NCBI RefSeq assembly: GCF_000423945.1
Contig: NZ_AUIY01000001.1
Span: forward strand, 62,001 to 126,000
DNA: 64,000 bases
Source of the DNA: Butyrivibrio sp. XPD2002
Lineage (GTDB): Bacteria > Bacillota > Clostridia > Lachnospirales > Lachnospiraceae
Direction of reading: 5' to 3'
This document shows positions 15,819 through 24,840 of this stretch, one piece after another. The notes beneath the pieces are model-generated. The model ran no database searches and was not told the DNA's origin. It was given only the letters and a program-made list of their open reading frames with translations. The translations under genes and the position numbers were made by a program. Position 1 is the stretch's first letter, and the number at the start of each line of letters is the position of its first letter.

Positions 15819-16508
15819 ATGGCAAATAGGGAGATAGGAACTGCGGCAGTTGGATCCATGTGCCTGGGAATGGTACAGACTAACTGCTATTTTGTTTTTA
15901 AAGAAGATGGAAATGATCATGGCGTTGATACTGTGCCTGAAAGCGAGAGGGAATTTACGCCTGTGATATTTTTTGATCCGGCTGACCACGGTGCCATGAT
16001 ATATGATGAATTAAAAAAGCGTGGCTTTAAGGTTGAAGCCATATATCTGACCCATGGACATTTTGATCATATAAGCGGCGTGAAGGAACTGCAGAAGCTG
16101 TCCGGAGCAAAGGTATATGCCTATGAAAAAGAGGCTAAACTCTGCGAGGATCTGGATTATAATCTTTCAAACATGTTTGGAGGAAATGCCAGCGTAAAGC
16201 CTGATGAACTTCTATCTGATGGTGATATGTGCGAGTGTGCAGGCCTTAAGTTCAAGCTTATTGCTACGCCCGGACATACACCGGGAAGCTGCTGCTATTA
16301 TTTTGAGGATGACAGGATTCTTATTAGTGGAGACACCTTATTCGAAGGATCGGTTGGCCGAACGGACTTCCCCGGTGGATCAGCGGCAACTCTTGTAAGA
16401 TCCTGTCATGAAAAGCTCTTTGTTCTTCCTGATGATACCGTTGTTTATCCGGGACATGGCGCTGAGACCACCATCGGCTTTGAGAAAGAACATAATATGT
16501 ATTTATAA
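15819..16508 (+). CDS. Metallo-beta-lactamase-fold hydrolase (glyoxalase II-like)
   Basis: A 229-residue MBL-fold protein. The zinc-binding motif is LTHGHFDHISG (HxHxDH), followed by ATPGHTPGSCC, LISGDTLFEGSVGRTD and VYPGHGAETT, giving the full set of metal ligands of the glyoxalase II/YcbL subgroup. Substrate is unknown; thioester hydrolysis is a usual activity in the subgroup. The relA-MBL-hemZ order is conserved in many Lachnospiraceae and clostridia (from memory). ATG 15819 is chosen with AAAGG at 15806-15810; a TTG two codons upstream is less likely. Confidence 0.9.
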   Translation: MANREIGTAAVGSMCLGMVQTNCYFVFKEDGNDHGVDTVPESEREFTPVIFFDPADHGAMIYDELKKRGFKVEAIYLTHGHFDHISGVKELQKLSGAKVYAYEKEAKLCEDLDYNLSNMFGGNASVKPDELLSDGDMCECAGLKFKLIATPGHTPGSCCYYFEDDRILISGDTLFEGSVGRTDFPGGSAATLVRSCHEKLFVLPDDTVVYPGHGAETTIGFEKEHNMYL

Positions 16509-16523
16509 AAAAGGTACCAATAA

Positions 16524-18020
16524 ATGATTCAAGTAATACTGAATAAAGATAAGTTCAAATATGATATCCATTCTCTTGTTAAGGCGTTTTATCCAAAGGA
16601 GGATGTAAGCGTTCTTACAGCCAAAGAAGCTAAGGATAAGGAACAGGAATATATTTTTAAAATTGAAATAAATCTTGAAGAGGAAAAGGGACTGATTTCC
16701 ATGAAAATAATTCATGGAGACGGAAGCAAAGTCAGTGCAAGTACTGAATGCTCCGATGGTGAAACGGAGAGCTCCGGTTCAACCAACGGCTCTGCCGCAT
16801 CTCTTTCAACACCTAAGAACGCTCTTAAGCAGATGATGTACAGGGAGCTTTCCAAGGAGATAGGACATGATCTTCCCTGGGGTTCACTTACAGGCATACG
16901 TCCCACCAGGATTCCGATGCAGATGCTGGAAGCCGGCAAGGAAGAGAAAGAGATAAAGGCCTATATGCAGGATACATTTTTTGTTTCCGATGAGAAGACG
17001 GATCTTGCTTATGATATAGCCCTTAGGGAAAAGAAAATTCTTGATGACATTAACTATGAAAACGGCTACAGCATTTATCTTGGAATTCCATTTTGCCCTA
17101 CAACCTGCCTTTATTGTTCCTTCACGTCATTCCCGATAGTGACCTGGAAAAAGAAGGTGGATTCCTACATAGACTGTCTTCTTAAGGAGATAGATTATGT
17201 AGCAGATGCTTTTAAGGGGAAAGTGGTTAATTCTGTTTACATAGGAGGCGGTACGCCTACAACTCTTGAACCTGAGCAGATGACAAGGCTTATAACATAT
17301 CTCAGGGAAAAGATAGATATTTCCGAGTGCAGGGAGTTTACTGTTGAATCCGGAAGACCTGATTCCATAACAAGAGAAAAGCTTCATGCCATGAGAGAAT
17401 GTGGCGTTGACAGAATATCCGTTAATCCGCAGACCATGAGCGATGAGACATTAAAGCGAATCGGAAGACAGCATACAGTTGGCCAGTTCGTTGATGCCTA
17501 CAATATGGCAAGGGAAGAGGGCTTTGATAATATCAATATGGATATTATCCTGGGACTCCCCGGAGAAACTGAGGAAGATGTTAAGCATACAATGCATGAG
17601 ATAGAAAAGCTTGGTCCTGATGATCTTACAGTACACAGTCTGTCCGTAAAGAGAGGTTCAAGACTGGCTGAGCATATAAGAAACAATGGTTTCTTTGTGG
17701 CAGGTGATACCGGGAGAATGATGAAGATAGCAAAAGAGGGCGCTTCAAAAATGGGACTTACGCCATACTATCTCTACAGACAGAAGAATATCTCCGGAAA
17801 CCTTGAGAACACAGGCTATGCCCGCGAGGGAAAGGCCGGAATATATAACATTCTTATGATGGAAGAGGTTCAATCAATTGTGGCTCTTGGTGCGGGAACC
17901 GTAACCAAGCGTGTTTACGGAGATGGCAGAATTGAGCGCTGTGACAATGTTAAAGACGTCACTCTTTATATGAACAGTATTGACGATATGATCGACCGTA
18001 AAAGAAGATTATTTTCGTGA
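16524..18020 (+). CDS. hemZ: Coproporphyrinogen III oxidase-like radical SAM protein HemZ
   Basis: A 498-residue radical SAM protein of the HemZ/HemN class. The 4Fe-4S cysteine motif is CPTTCLYC (CX3CX2C), followed by YIGGGTPTTLE and the strand FTVESGRPDSIT. The first 160 residues form the N-terminal extension characteristic of HemZ, with SLTGIRPTRIPMQMLE. HemZ proteins are named as oxygen-independent coproporphyrinogen dehydrogenases; true heme synthesis in this organism is unproven, since no other heme genes are in the window. The gene starts 15 bases after the hydrolase gene with AAAAAGG as a weak SD. Confidence 0.9.
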   Translation: MIQVILNKDKFKYDIHSLVKAFYPKEDVSVLTAKEAKDKEQEYIFKIEINLEEEKGLISMKIIHGDGSKVSASTECSDGETESSGSTNGSAASLSTPKNALKQMMYRELSKEIGHDLPWGSLTGIRPTRIPMQMLEAGKEEKEIKAYMQDTFFVSDEKTDLAYDIALREKKILDDINYENGYSIYLGIPFCPTTCLYCSFTSFPIVTWKKKVDSYIDCLLKEIDYVADAFKGKVVNSVYIGGGTPTTLEPEQMTRLITYLREKIDISECREFTVESGRPDSITREKLHAMRECGVDRISVNPQTMSDETLKRIGRQHTVGQFVDAYNMAREEGFDNINMDIILGLPGETEEDVKHTMHEIEKLGPDDLTVHSLSVKRGSRLAEHIRNNGFFVAGDTGRMMKIAKEGASKMGLTPYYLYRQKNISGNLENTGYAREGKAGIYNILMMEEVQSIVALGAGTVTKRVYGDGRIERCDNVKDVTLYMNSIDDMIDRKRRLFS

Positions 18021-18051
18021 GGGGAATAAAGTTTTTTGGGAAGTGAATTAA

Positions 18052-19389
18052 ATGCAAAACACAAAAAGATATGAAATGATGACTAAAACGCCGGTTCCGC
18101 AGCTTATATTAAAGCTGGCGGTTCCGACAATTATCAGTATGCTTGTAACGGGAATTTACAACACTGCTGATACCTTCTTTGTCGGTAAGATTTCAACACA
18201 GGCCACAGCAGCTGTAGGTCTTGTTTTTACGGTAATGGCTCTTGTACAGGCCACCGGTTTCTTCTGCGGACATGGCTCCGGTAATTTCCTGTCAAGAATG
18301 CTTGGCGCTGGTAAGACAAAGGAAGCGAACGAGATGGCTTCCACTGGCTTTACCATTGCTATAATACTTGGTGTGATAATAGCGATTGTAGGCAATATAT
18401 TCGTTGACGACATCGCCATGATGATAGGCTCGACACCTACAACACTTGCGGACACCAGGATTTACATGAGAATAATACTGATAGGCGCTCCCTTTATGAC
18501 CGGGCAGTTTGTTATAAACAATCAGCTTAGGTTCCAGGGAAGCGCAGTTTACGCCATGATCGGTCTTATGTGCGGCGCAGTTATGAATATGGGGCTGGAT
18601 CCGCTTCTTATTTTCGTATTCCATATGGGCGTAGCAGGTGCTGCTATAGCGACCATAATGGGGCAGCTTACAAGCTTCATCGTTCTTCTTATTGGAAGCA
18701 GTAAGGGTGAAAATATCAGGCTTTCATTCTCTAACATCAGGATAAATACCTATTACATAAAAGAGATTATAAACGGCGGAGCACCGTCTCTTTTCAGGCA
18801 GGGACTTGCAGCTGTAGCATCACTTCTCATGAACAAGGCTGCAGGAAGCTTTGGAGGAGATGCAGCTATTGCAGGAATGTCTGTTAACACCAGGGTAATG
18901 ATGATGATGTCCTCAGCACTTATTGGCTTTGGTCAGGGCTATCAGCCTGTATGCTCCTTTAACTATGGTGCGGGACTTAAAAAACGTGTTAAGGAAGGAT
19001 ATTTCTTCTGCCTTAAATACTCCACGATTTTCCTGTGTATCCTGGGAGCTCTGTGCTTTTATTTTGCACCACAGATTATTTCTGTTTTCAGAGATGATCC
19101 TGAGGTTATTGCGGTTGGTACCGTGGCACTTAAATGGACATCTGCAACAATTCCGCTTAGCGGATGTATAGTCATGACCAATATGATGCTTCAATCCATA
19201 GGAAAAGGCTTCAAAGCATCAATAATGGCATCCTGCAGAAACGGTATTTTCTTTATTCCGCTTATTCTGATCCTGCCTCAGATTTTCGGACTTTTCGGAG
19301 TTGAGATCACACAGGCAGTGGCAGATATGTTTTCAATAGCTGTGTCAATTCCGCTTGCCTATTCCGAGATAAGATATTTTAAGGAATGA
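18052..19389 (+). CDS. MATE-family efflux transporter
   Basis: A 445-residue membrane protein with about twelve segments. Family features include the N-terminal PVPQLILKLAVPTIISMLV and YNTADTFFVGKIST, and the second-half SALIGFGQGYQPVCSFNYGAG. It should export cationic organic compounds or drugs using a Na+ or H+ gradient. It belongs to the clostridial branch of MATE proteins. It starts 31 bases after hemZ and may be co-transcribed. Substrate cannot be inferred. Confidence 0.92.
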   Translation: MQNTKRYEMMTKTPVPQLILKLAVPTIISMLVTGIYNTADTFFVGKISTQATAAVGLVFTVMALVQATGFFCGHGSGNFLSRMLGAGKTKEANEMASTGFTIAIILGVIIAIVGNIFVDDIAMMIGSTPTTLADTRIYMRIILIGAPFMTGQFVINNQLRFQGSAVYAMIGLMCGAVMNMGLDPLLIFVFHMGVAGAAIATIMGQLTSFIVLLIGSSKGENIRLSFSNIRINTYYIKEIINGGAPSLFRQGLAAVASLLMNKAAGSFGGDAAIAGMSVNTRVMMMMSSALIGFGQGYQPVCSFNYGAGLKKRVKEGYFFCLKYSTIFLCILGALCFYFAPQIISVFRDDPEVIAVGTVALKWTSATIPLSGCIVMTNMMLQSIGKGFKASIMASCRNGIFFIPLILILPQIFGLFGVEITQAVADMFSIAVSIPLAYSEIRYFKE

Positions 19390-19425
19390 TGCAAATTTAG
19401 ACTTTAGTTTGTTTTGTGCTATGAG

Positions 19426-19450
19426 AAGATTATAGGAATCATATAATCTT
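19426..19450 (+). other. Inverted repeat downstream of the MATE gene
   Basis: AAGATTATA (19426-19434) and TATAATCTT (19442-19450) form a perfect 9-bp AT-rich stem with a seven-base loop. No T-run follows, so it is not a clear intrinsic terminator. It lies 36 bases after the stop. Confidence 0.45.
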
Positions 19451-19497
19451 AAAATTGTATAAAAAATTAACTATTAACTGAATATTCGATTTTTATA

Positions 19498-19506
19498 TGA
19501 TATTAT
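19498..19506 (+). promoter_or_regulatory. Probable promoter of the phosphoribosyltransferase gene
   Basis: Extended -10 TGATATTAT (TATTAT at 19501-19506). No convincing -35. The same nine bases recur at 33748-33756 before the transaldolase gene. Confidence 0.45.
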
Positions 19507-19560
19507 ATTGTATAGAGTTAACCACTGATTTACCCATGCTAAAAAGCAGGAGGAGGAATT

Positions 19561-20199
19561 ATGCAAGGCTATACTAAGATTGAGTATTCAAGAAATACTG
19601 ATGTAATTCTTCGTAACACAAAGGGACATTTTATTACTCCCAATGCACATGTTAATTATTTCATTGACCTTTGCGATACTAAGGCTAGAATGAAAGAGGC
19701 AAGGGCAGCCGGTGAGGCATTGGCTGAGTTTTATATTGCTTCAGAGGTTATTGATACGATTCTTTGCCTTAACGGTATGGAGGTTGTTGGTTCCTATTTG
19801 GCAGATGCGCTTACTCAGGCAGGAGTTATCTCCAAGAACGCTCATAAGACCATGTACATTACAGGTCCTGAGTACAATGTAAGCGGACAGATTATGTTCC
19901 GTGACAACAATAAGCATATGATAGCTGACAAGAAGGTGCTTATTCTATCTGATTCCGTTACTACAGGCGGTATGCTGAGAAACGCCATTGAGTCCGTGAG
20001 ATTTTATAAGGGCGAGGTTGTTGGTGTTGCAGCATTCTTCTCAGTAGCTACTCAGATTGAAGGCTATCCTATAAGATCACTTTTCTCAACAAGAGAGCTT
20101 CCGGATTATGCTAATTATCCTCATGACAATTGTCCTCTCTGTAAAGAAGGAGTGCCGGTGGATGCAATCTGTAACGGATTTGGATATTCTACACTTTAA
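19561..20199 (+). CDS. Orotate phosphoribosyltransferase-like protein
   Basis: A 212-residue type I phosphoribosyltransferase. The PRPP loop is VLILSDSVTTGGML, preceded by a Rossmann-like core (VIDTILCLNGMEVVGSYLADAL). Annotators usually name this clostridial group orotate phosphoribosyltransferase; the usual PyrE flexible-loop lysines are not obvious, so the base specificity is uncertain. The C-terminal tail contains CPLCKEGVPVDAICNG, whose CxxC pair may bind a metal, which is odd for PyrE. It has an excellent SD, AGGAGGAGG at 19548-19556, and its own promoter and terminator, so it is monocistronic. Confidence 0.7.
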   Translation: MQGYTKIEYSRNTDVILRNTKGHFITPNAHVNYFIDLCDTKARMKEARAAGEALAEFYIASEVIDTILCLNGMEVVGSYLADALTQAGVISKNAHKTMYITGPEYNVSGQIMFRDNNKHMIADKKVLILSDSVTTGGMLRNAIESVRFYKGEVVGVAAFFSVATQIEGYPIRSLFSTRELPDYANYPHDNCPLCKEGVPVDAICNGFGYSTL

Positions 20200-20244
20200 A
20201 AGCAGTTTTATTTAAGTATATTCGTATATTTTGTATGCTTGATG

Positions 20245-20288
20245 AATCCCCTAAACGTTGATAGAATCAATGGTTAGGGGATTTTTCC
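20245..20288 (+). terminator. Intrinsic terminator after the phosphoribosyltransferase gene
   Basis: AATCCCCTAA (20245-20254) pairs with TTAGGGGATT (20274-20283), with further partial pairing inside (GTTGAT/ATCAAT), followed by TTTTTCCC. A clear long hairpin with a T-run. Confidence 0.85.
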
Positions 20289-20341
20289 CTTTATAAAAGA
20301 AAAGCATTGAAAGGGGAGTATCTTTTAGATACAGGTATGAA

Positions 20342-21964
20342 ATGAATTGCAATCCAAACGATCAATTTAATTCCCGGAAAAAATCACCTTTTAAAAAGGT
20401 ATTGCTGGCAATTGTCATAGCTCTTACATTAATTATCTATGGCACGGCATTTTTTGTATTTTTCAAATTTGTAAAGCCGATAATAATCGGTAATATCATT
20501 GCGGGTGAAGAAATTGCAGAGATAAAAGCTGAAAATTCTGATGATACGAAAGGAAATCAGAATGATGCCAATACCTTTGTAGAGGTCCCTTCACTTAGTG
20601 ATATAACTGTAGAATCAGATCCTGTAAACTTTGATGAAATATGGGATGAGGGTGATGCAGATACGGTTTTCTACAATGAGGAGAATACACCCACATATAT
20701 ATGGGCGACCCATGCAACTGCTATCTATGCAAAGCTTGAGTATGGTTATCAGGATAAACTGATAGGACATATTATTTCTGATAGTGATGTTGATGACTGG
20801 AAAAGCTTCCTTGATAATGCATGGAGCATTTATGACAGGGATTCCGCAAAAGAGACAATAGAGCGCATGACAAATCATGGGCACAAGGAAAGCTTCAGAG
20901 AGTATGTAAAATCAGACTCAGATGTCCAGGAAGCTATAAATGCAATAGCAAGTGATTTTGGAAGTCTTAATACAATAGAGGATGCGGATAATGTAACTGA
21001 GGACTATCTGAAATCAAAGGGCATAAGATCGTTTACTATGGGGAAGATAAGAGGAGCAGCTCTAGCCTATAGCAGATTTGGTGAAAAGGGTCTTGATGGC
21101 TATGATTTCCTCAGACTTATAAGAGTTACCTATATAAGCTTTAAATGTGGATACCTTTCTCAGAATGAATATATGAAGCTTGTTGAGATTTTCAATGACA
21201 GGCTTAGGGTAACATATAACGATTTCAAAGAAATACATGAGACATATTATTACGGCGAAATGTTCCGTAATGAATACAGCTCGGAAGATGAGAAGAATCA
21301 GGCAATCAGGGATGCAATTGCAGGGCTTGATAAGGATGGTTTCTACGAAACTGCAGATAAAGAATATGAAATGGTAGATAACCATGATGATGAATACTAT
21401 AAAATGGTTGGAAAAGCCGATGGATCAAACAATGTTTATGAATCAGACATTGAGCTTTCGGATAACCTTGAGGACTATACTTTTTCAATAAATGGCAGAG
21501 TTTATAAGCTTCCGCTTTCATATGATGAGATAGTAGACGGAGGCTTTACCCCGGATACAGACGGTAACTACCTGGTTCCTGCGGGAGAATCCTATTACTT
21601 TAAGGGCAGCTATATGGGCAATGAGTATTCCAAGCTTGACTTTGCAGTTTTGAATAATACTGACCAGGACCAAAAGCTTGCAGATATCCCGATTATTCTG
21701 GTAAATGGTAATCAGTTCAGATGGAATCAGTACAGAAAGTACCCCTATAAAATCGCTGGAGGCTTGGAAATCGAGTACTCTACAATTGATGATGTAGAGA
21801 AGATGTTTGGACCCTTAACTGTTCCGGAAGACAGCACAGAGGATGTTCTCGGAACTACAATGTATTATTATGAATACAATTTTGATAGCGGCTGGTACAG
21901 ATTCATCGTTCAACCAAACGGAGAACTTGCCGGAATAAGAATGTGTAAATATTTGGAGGAATAA
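20342..21964 (+). CDS. Hypothetical membrane-anchored extracytoplasmic protein
   Basis: A 540-residue protein I do not recognise. A basic N-terminus (RKKSPFKK) is followed by one membrane segment at about residues 18-40, so the rest should be outside the cell. The outer part is acidic, with a helical region (residues 90-300) and a C-terminal beta-rich region (YTFSINGRVYKLPLSYDEI, FDSGWYRFIVQPNGELAGI) like domains found in uncharacterised Firmicute surface proteins. No catalytic motif is seen. ATG 20342 has a weak ribosome site. It ends three bases before the antiporter gene, so the two are coupled; a role linked to ion transport or envelope stress is only a guess. Confidence 0.75.
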   Translation: MNCNPNDQFNSRKKSPFKKVLLAIVIALTLIIYGTAFFVFFKFVKPIIIGNIIAGEEIAEIKAENSDDTKGNQNDANTFVEVPSLSDITVESDPVNFDEIWDEGDADTVFYNEENTPTYIWATHATAIYAKLEYGYQDKLIGHIISDSDVDDWKSFLDNAWSIYDRDSAKETIERMTNHGHKESFREYVKSDSDVQEAINAIASDFGSLNTIEDADNVTEDYLKSKGIRSFTMGKIRGAALAYSRFGEKGLDGYDFLRLIRVTYISFKCGYLSQNEYMKLVEIFNDRLRVTYNDFKEIHETYYYGEMFRNEYSSEDEKNQAIRDAIAGLDKDGFYETADKEYEMVDNHDDEYYKMVGKADGSNNVYESDIELSDNLEDYTFSINGRVYKLPLSYDEIVDGGFTPDTDGNYLVPAGESYYFKGSYMGNEYSKLDFAVLNNTDQDQKLADIPIILVNGNQFRWNQYRKYPYKIAGGLEIEYSTIDDVEKMFGPLTVPEDSTEDVLGTTMYYYEYNFDSGWYRFIVQPNGELAGIRMCKYLEE

Positions 21965-21967
21965 AAA

Positions 21968-23149
21968 ATGGATACTTTAAGCATTTTACAAGACCTGGCA
22001 ATTATCATAATTTCTGCCAAGTTAATGGGCATTGTTGCTAGAAAATTCAAGGCGCCTCAGGTTGCCGGAGAGATTATTGCAGGCCTTTTGATCGGCCCTA
22101 CACTTTTGAATGCTGTTACTACCAATGATTTTCTTTCAGGGATGGCTGAAATCGGTGTGATCTTACTGATGTTCAGTGCAGGTCTTGAAACTAACATCGA
22201 CAACCTGAAAAAGTCAGGCATAAAGGCTACAATCCTTGCATGTGCCGGAGTTTTAATTCCGCTTGTACTGGGGACAATTCTGTATATGTGTTTCTACGGC
22301 TTTTCAGGCGTAGGAACCACCGGATTCATGCAGGCTCTGTTTATAGGTACTATTCTGACTGCCACATCAGTAAGTATCACCGTTCAGGTTCTTAAGGAGC
22401 TTGGAAAGGTTTCAACAGATGTCGGAACAACTATTATGAGCGCCGCCATCATTGATGATGTTATCGGTATTGTCGTTCTGACAGCGGTTCTTGGACTACA
22501 GGATCCAGGTTCAAATGTGGGAATGGTTTGTGTTAAGACAGTTCTTTTCTTTGCCCTTTCAGTTATTGTCGGAATCATTGTATTTAAGATTATGAAAATA
22601 ATGGATACAAGATGGCCACATACAAGAAGAATCCCGATCATGGGCATGGCTATAGCATTTGTTTTTTCATATGTAGCCGACAGATATTTTGGTGTTGCGG
22701 ATATTACAGGAGCTTATGTTGCAGGAATTGTCCTTAGCTCACTTGAGGATTCGGAATACATAGACAGAAAAATGGACATCAATTCATATATGATCTTTGG
22801 ACCTGTGTTTTTTGCCAGTGTAGGTCTTCAGACTAATCTCAAAGAAATAGATATGACTATAATGGCATTTTCACTTGCCTTCGTATTAGTCGGACTGCTT
22901 GGTAAGGTTCTTGGCTGCGGAACGGTAGCAAAGATTCTTGGCTACAACTTATCTGATAGTGCAAAGATCGGTGTGGGTATGATGACAAGAGGTGAGGTCG
23001 CTCTGATAGTTGCTCAAAGAGGCCTAAAGGCTGAGATCATAGACAGCAGATACTTTACAGCTGTAATTCTTCTGATTATCACCAGTTCAATACTTACACC
23101 TATTATACTGAAAGCGCTCTACTCACATGATGAAAAATCTATGGCCTGA
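21968..23149 (+). CDS. Monovalent cation:proton antiporter, CPA2/Kef-NapA type
   Basis: A 393-residue polytopic protein with about twelve segments. Typical CPA2 stretches: KFKAPQVAGEIIAGLLIGP, EIGVILLMFSAGLETNI, LTATSVSITVQVL, and the conserved IIDDVIGIVVLTAV with the Asp-Asp pair that binds Na+/H+ in NapA-type antiporters. MMTRGEVALIVAQRG is the conserved C-terminal signature. There is no cytoplasmic TrkA-N domain, which points to a Na+/H+ antiporter rather than a Kef K+ channel. It could exchange the Na+ gradient made by the decarboxylase with protons. Its 3' end overlaps the convergent EamA gene by 11 bases. Confidence 0.9.
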   Translation: MDTLSILQDLAIIIISAKLMGIVARKFKAPQVAGEIIAGLLIGPTLLNAVTTNDFLSGMAEIGVILLMFSAGLETNIDNLKKSGIKATILACAGVLIPLVLGTILYMCFYGFSGVGTTGFMQALFIGTILTATSVSITVQVLKELGKVSTDVGTTIMSAAIIDDVIGIVVLTAVLGLQDPGSNVGMVCVKTVLFFALSVIVGIIVFKIMKIMDTRWPHTRRIPIMGMAIAFVFSYVADRYFGVADITGAYVAGIVLSSLEDSEYIDRKMDINSYMIFGPVFFASVGLQTNLKEIDMTIMAFSLAFVLVGLLGKVLGCGTVAKILGYNLSDSAKIGVGMMTRGEVALIVAQRGLKAEIIDSRYFTAVILLIITSSILTPIILKALYSHDEKSMA

Positions 23150-24095
23150 ATCTTGCAGATACCTTACGAATTCTATGTGGCTTTAACTGAGTTAATATTA
23201 TTGCTATAAATACCAGAGTACATCCAAGGATTTCTCTTGCGGTTAATGTCTGGCTTAATATCAGCCATCCGAATAATGTGGCGAATACAGATTCCATGCT
23301 CATGATAAGAGAAGCGATGGTAGGGCTGAGATTCCTTTGGCCTACGGCTTGCAGAGTGTAACCTATAGCACTTGAGAAGATGCCGGTATAAAGGATGGGA
23401 ATCCATGCCCTGAAGGTCGAAAGGGATAAAGCCCAGGTTGCAGGATTGGGAAGCAGCTCAAAAACAAAACCAAAGATGCAGGATAAAGCTCCGGCTACAA
23501 AGAACTGCGTGCAGGACAGTGCAACAGGACTCATGATCGGAGCATAGTGGTCAACACAGAGTATTTGCACCGAAAACATGAAGGCGCATCCAAGAAGCAG
23601 GATATCAGCCTTTGAAAGTAATGCTATACCGGACTGAGTTAGAGCGTCAAAGCTTGGAAAACAGAGATAGTAAAGCCCTACAAGTGCAACGATTACAGCG
23701 ATATATACAAGCTTGGAGTTTTTCTTACCAAGGAATATCCCGAGTATCGGAACAAGAATGATATAAAAGGCTGTGATAAAGCCGGCTTCACCGCTTCCTG
23801 CACCGGCTGCAATTCCGGCCTGCTGGAAGGTGGACGCAAGAAATAAAGCCGCGCCGCAGATGATGCCGCCTATCAGTTTGCTCATTTGAAGCAAAGATCC
23901 CCTTTTCCTCTCGTGACCGATCATGGGAAGTAAACAGAAGCCGCCGATAATGAATCTGATTCCGTTAAAGGTATAAGTTCCGATGCTTTGTCCGGCAAGT
24001 GACTGCGCAACAAAGGCAGCACCCCATACGATAGATGCAAGGATAAGGAATCCTGCACTTATTAGTTTAGTTGTATTTCGTTCTGATTGTCTCAT
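23139..24095 (-). CDS. EamA/DMT-family transporter
   Basis: A 318-residue membrane protein with ten predicted segments in two EamA repeats. Visible features: ASIVWGAAFVAQSLAGQ in the first helix, FNGIRFIIGGFCLLP, and in the second half YTGIFSSAIGYTLQAVGQR and SLIMSMESVFATLFGWLIL, which are classic EamA signatures. It is a metabolite exporter of unknown substrate. A longer frame begins at 24131, but ATG at 24095 has AAGG at the right distance and gives the family N-terminus, so it is used. It lies tail to tail with the antiporter gene. Confidence 0.92.
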   Translation of the reverse strand: MRQSERNTTKLISAGFLILASIVWGAAFVAQSLAGQSIGTYTFNGIRFIIGGFCLLPMIGHERKRGSLLQMSKLIGGIICGAALFLASTFQQAGIAAGAGSGEAGFITAFYIILVPILGIFLGKKNSKLVYIAVIVALVGLYYLCFPSFDALTQSGIALLSKADILLLGCAFMFSVQILCVDHYAPIMSPVALSCTQFFVAGALSCIFGFVFELLPNPATWALSLSTFRAWIPILYTGIFSSAIGYTLQAVGQRNLSPTIASLIMSMESVFATLFGWLILSQTLTAREILGCTLVFIAIILTQLKPHRIRKVSARFRP

Positions 24096-24146
24096 GACAA
24101 TTACCTTATTACGTATGAATACATTCGTCAATCTGATATTTATGTG

Positions 24147-24728
24147 TTATTTACAGAATGCAATAAGGGCTCCGGCGGTGCCCATATCGCATAATAATAC
24201 ATTCTCGGAAGGAATAATAACTTCCGAGACATACTCTGTTTTGTATTCTTCAAGAGTCATAGAAGCTTTGATATCAAAATCCGGGCAGGAGGCAGCGTAG
24301 CCCGGCTGGATCTTGTCTGCTTTCGGGATATAATCTTTGACGTAATGATTGTAGATATCATCAGGAGAAGAGCATAACCAAAGGCAGTGATTTAAATCCG
24401 GAGTAAGCTTTTTTACAACACGTTTTAGCTGCTCGCTTTTTTCAAGATCAATGATGGGAAAGCCTGTAGTTTTTATTTCATATACAAGATTAGTAAGCAG
24501 TCTGTAATCACTTCTGGATAAAAGAGCAGAATAGTGATTTATTAAAAAGTCGCATATTTCATATTTTCCACAGTACATTATCTCAGTTGAAACAACGCTT
24601 GTTGGATCATACTTACTGGTCGTAAGCGCATTTATTGAAGGGAAGAGAGTGTTATCGCGATAGCCCTTCCCGGTTTCTAATATTTTTCTTGCTTTTTCAG
24701 TTAAATACTTATATTCCACATTCTCCAT
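24147..24728 (-). CDS. Hypothetical protein, 193 residues
   Basis: I do not recognise the family. The protein is soluble, without signal peptide or membrane segments. It has several aromatic and Cys residues (IMYCGKYEICDF, LNHCLWLCSS, LLCDMGTAGALIAFCK) but no familiar motif. It is upstream of the EamA gene on the same strand (51-base gap) and divergent from the zinc-resistance operon. No SD is visible before ATG 24728; a -10-like TAAAAT (24740-24735) ends six bases before the ATG, which would fit a leaderless mRNA. Coding status is supported by length and by codon use like that of neighbours. Confidence 0.7.
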   Translation of the reverse strand: MENVEYKYLTEKARKILETGKGYRDNTLFPSINALTTSKYDPTSVVSTEIMYCGKYEICDFLINHYSALLSRSDYRLLTNLVYEIKTTGFPIIDLEKSEQLKRVVKKLTPDLNHCLWLCSSPDDIYNHYVKDYIPKADKIQPGYAASCPDFDIKASMTLEEYKTEYVSEVIIPSENVLLCDMGTAGALIAFCK

Positions 24729-24755
24729 ACTTTTATTTTAGCCCATATTTTTGTA

Positions 24756-24784
24756 TTGACATAATCATTTTTCGGGTTTATATT
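24756..24784 (+). promoter_or_regulatory. Promoter of the zinc/cadmium resistance operon
   Basis: Consensus -35 TTGACA (24756-24761), 17-base spacer, -10 TATATT (24779-24784). This is the best sigma-A promoter in the window. Transcription would start near 24791, at the left edge of the operator. Confidence 0.85.
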
Positions 24785-24791
24785 TAAATCA

Positions 24792-24815
24792 ACATATGAA
24801 CAAATGCTCATATGT
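24792..24815 (+). promoter_or_regulatory. SmtB/CzrA-type operator
   Basis: ACATATGAACAA (24792-24803) and its near-palindromic partner ATGCTCATATGT (24804-24815) form an imperfect inverted repeat centred on AA/AT. The core TGAACA...TGCTCA matches the 12-2-12 operators of ArsR/SmtB zinc sensors. It covers the expected transcription start, so the repressor bound here would block initiation. Confidence 0.8.
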
Positions 24816-24840
24816 AATTATGAAAAGGAGAACTGATCAG

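Noticed and set aside
24796-24840. Upstream ATG of the ArsR-type repressor
   Set aside because: It lies inside the operator and has no SD; the family N-terminus fits ATG 24841.
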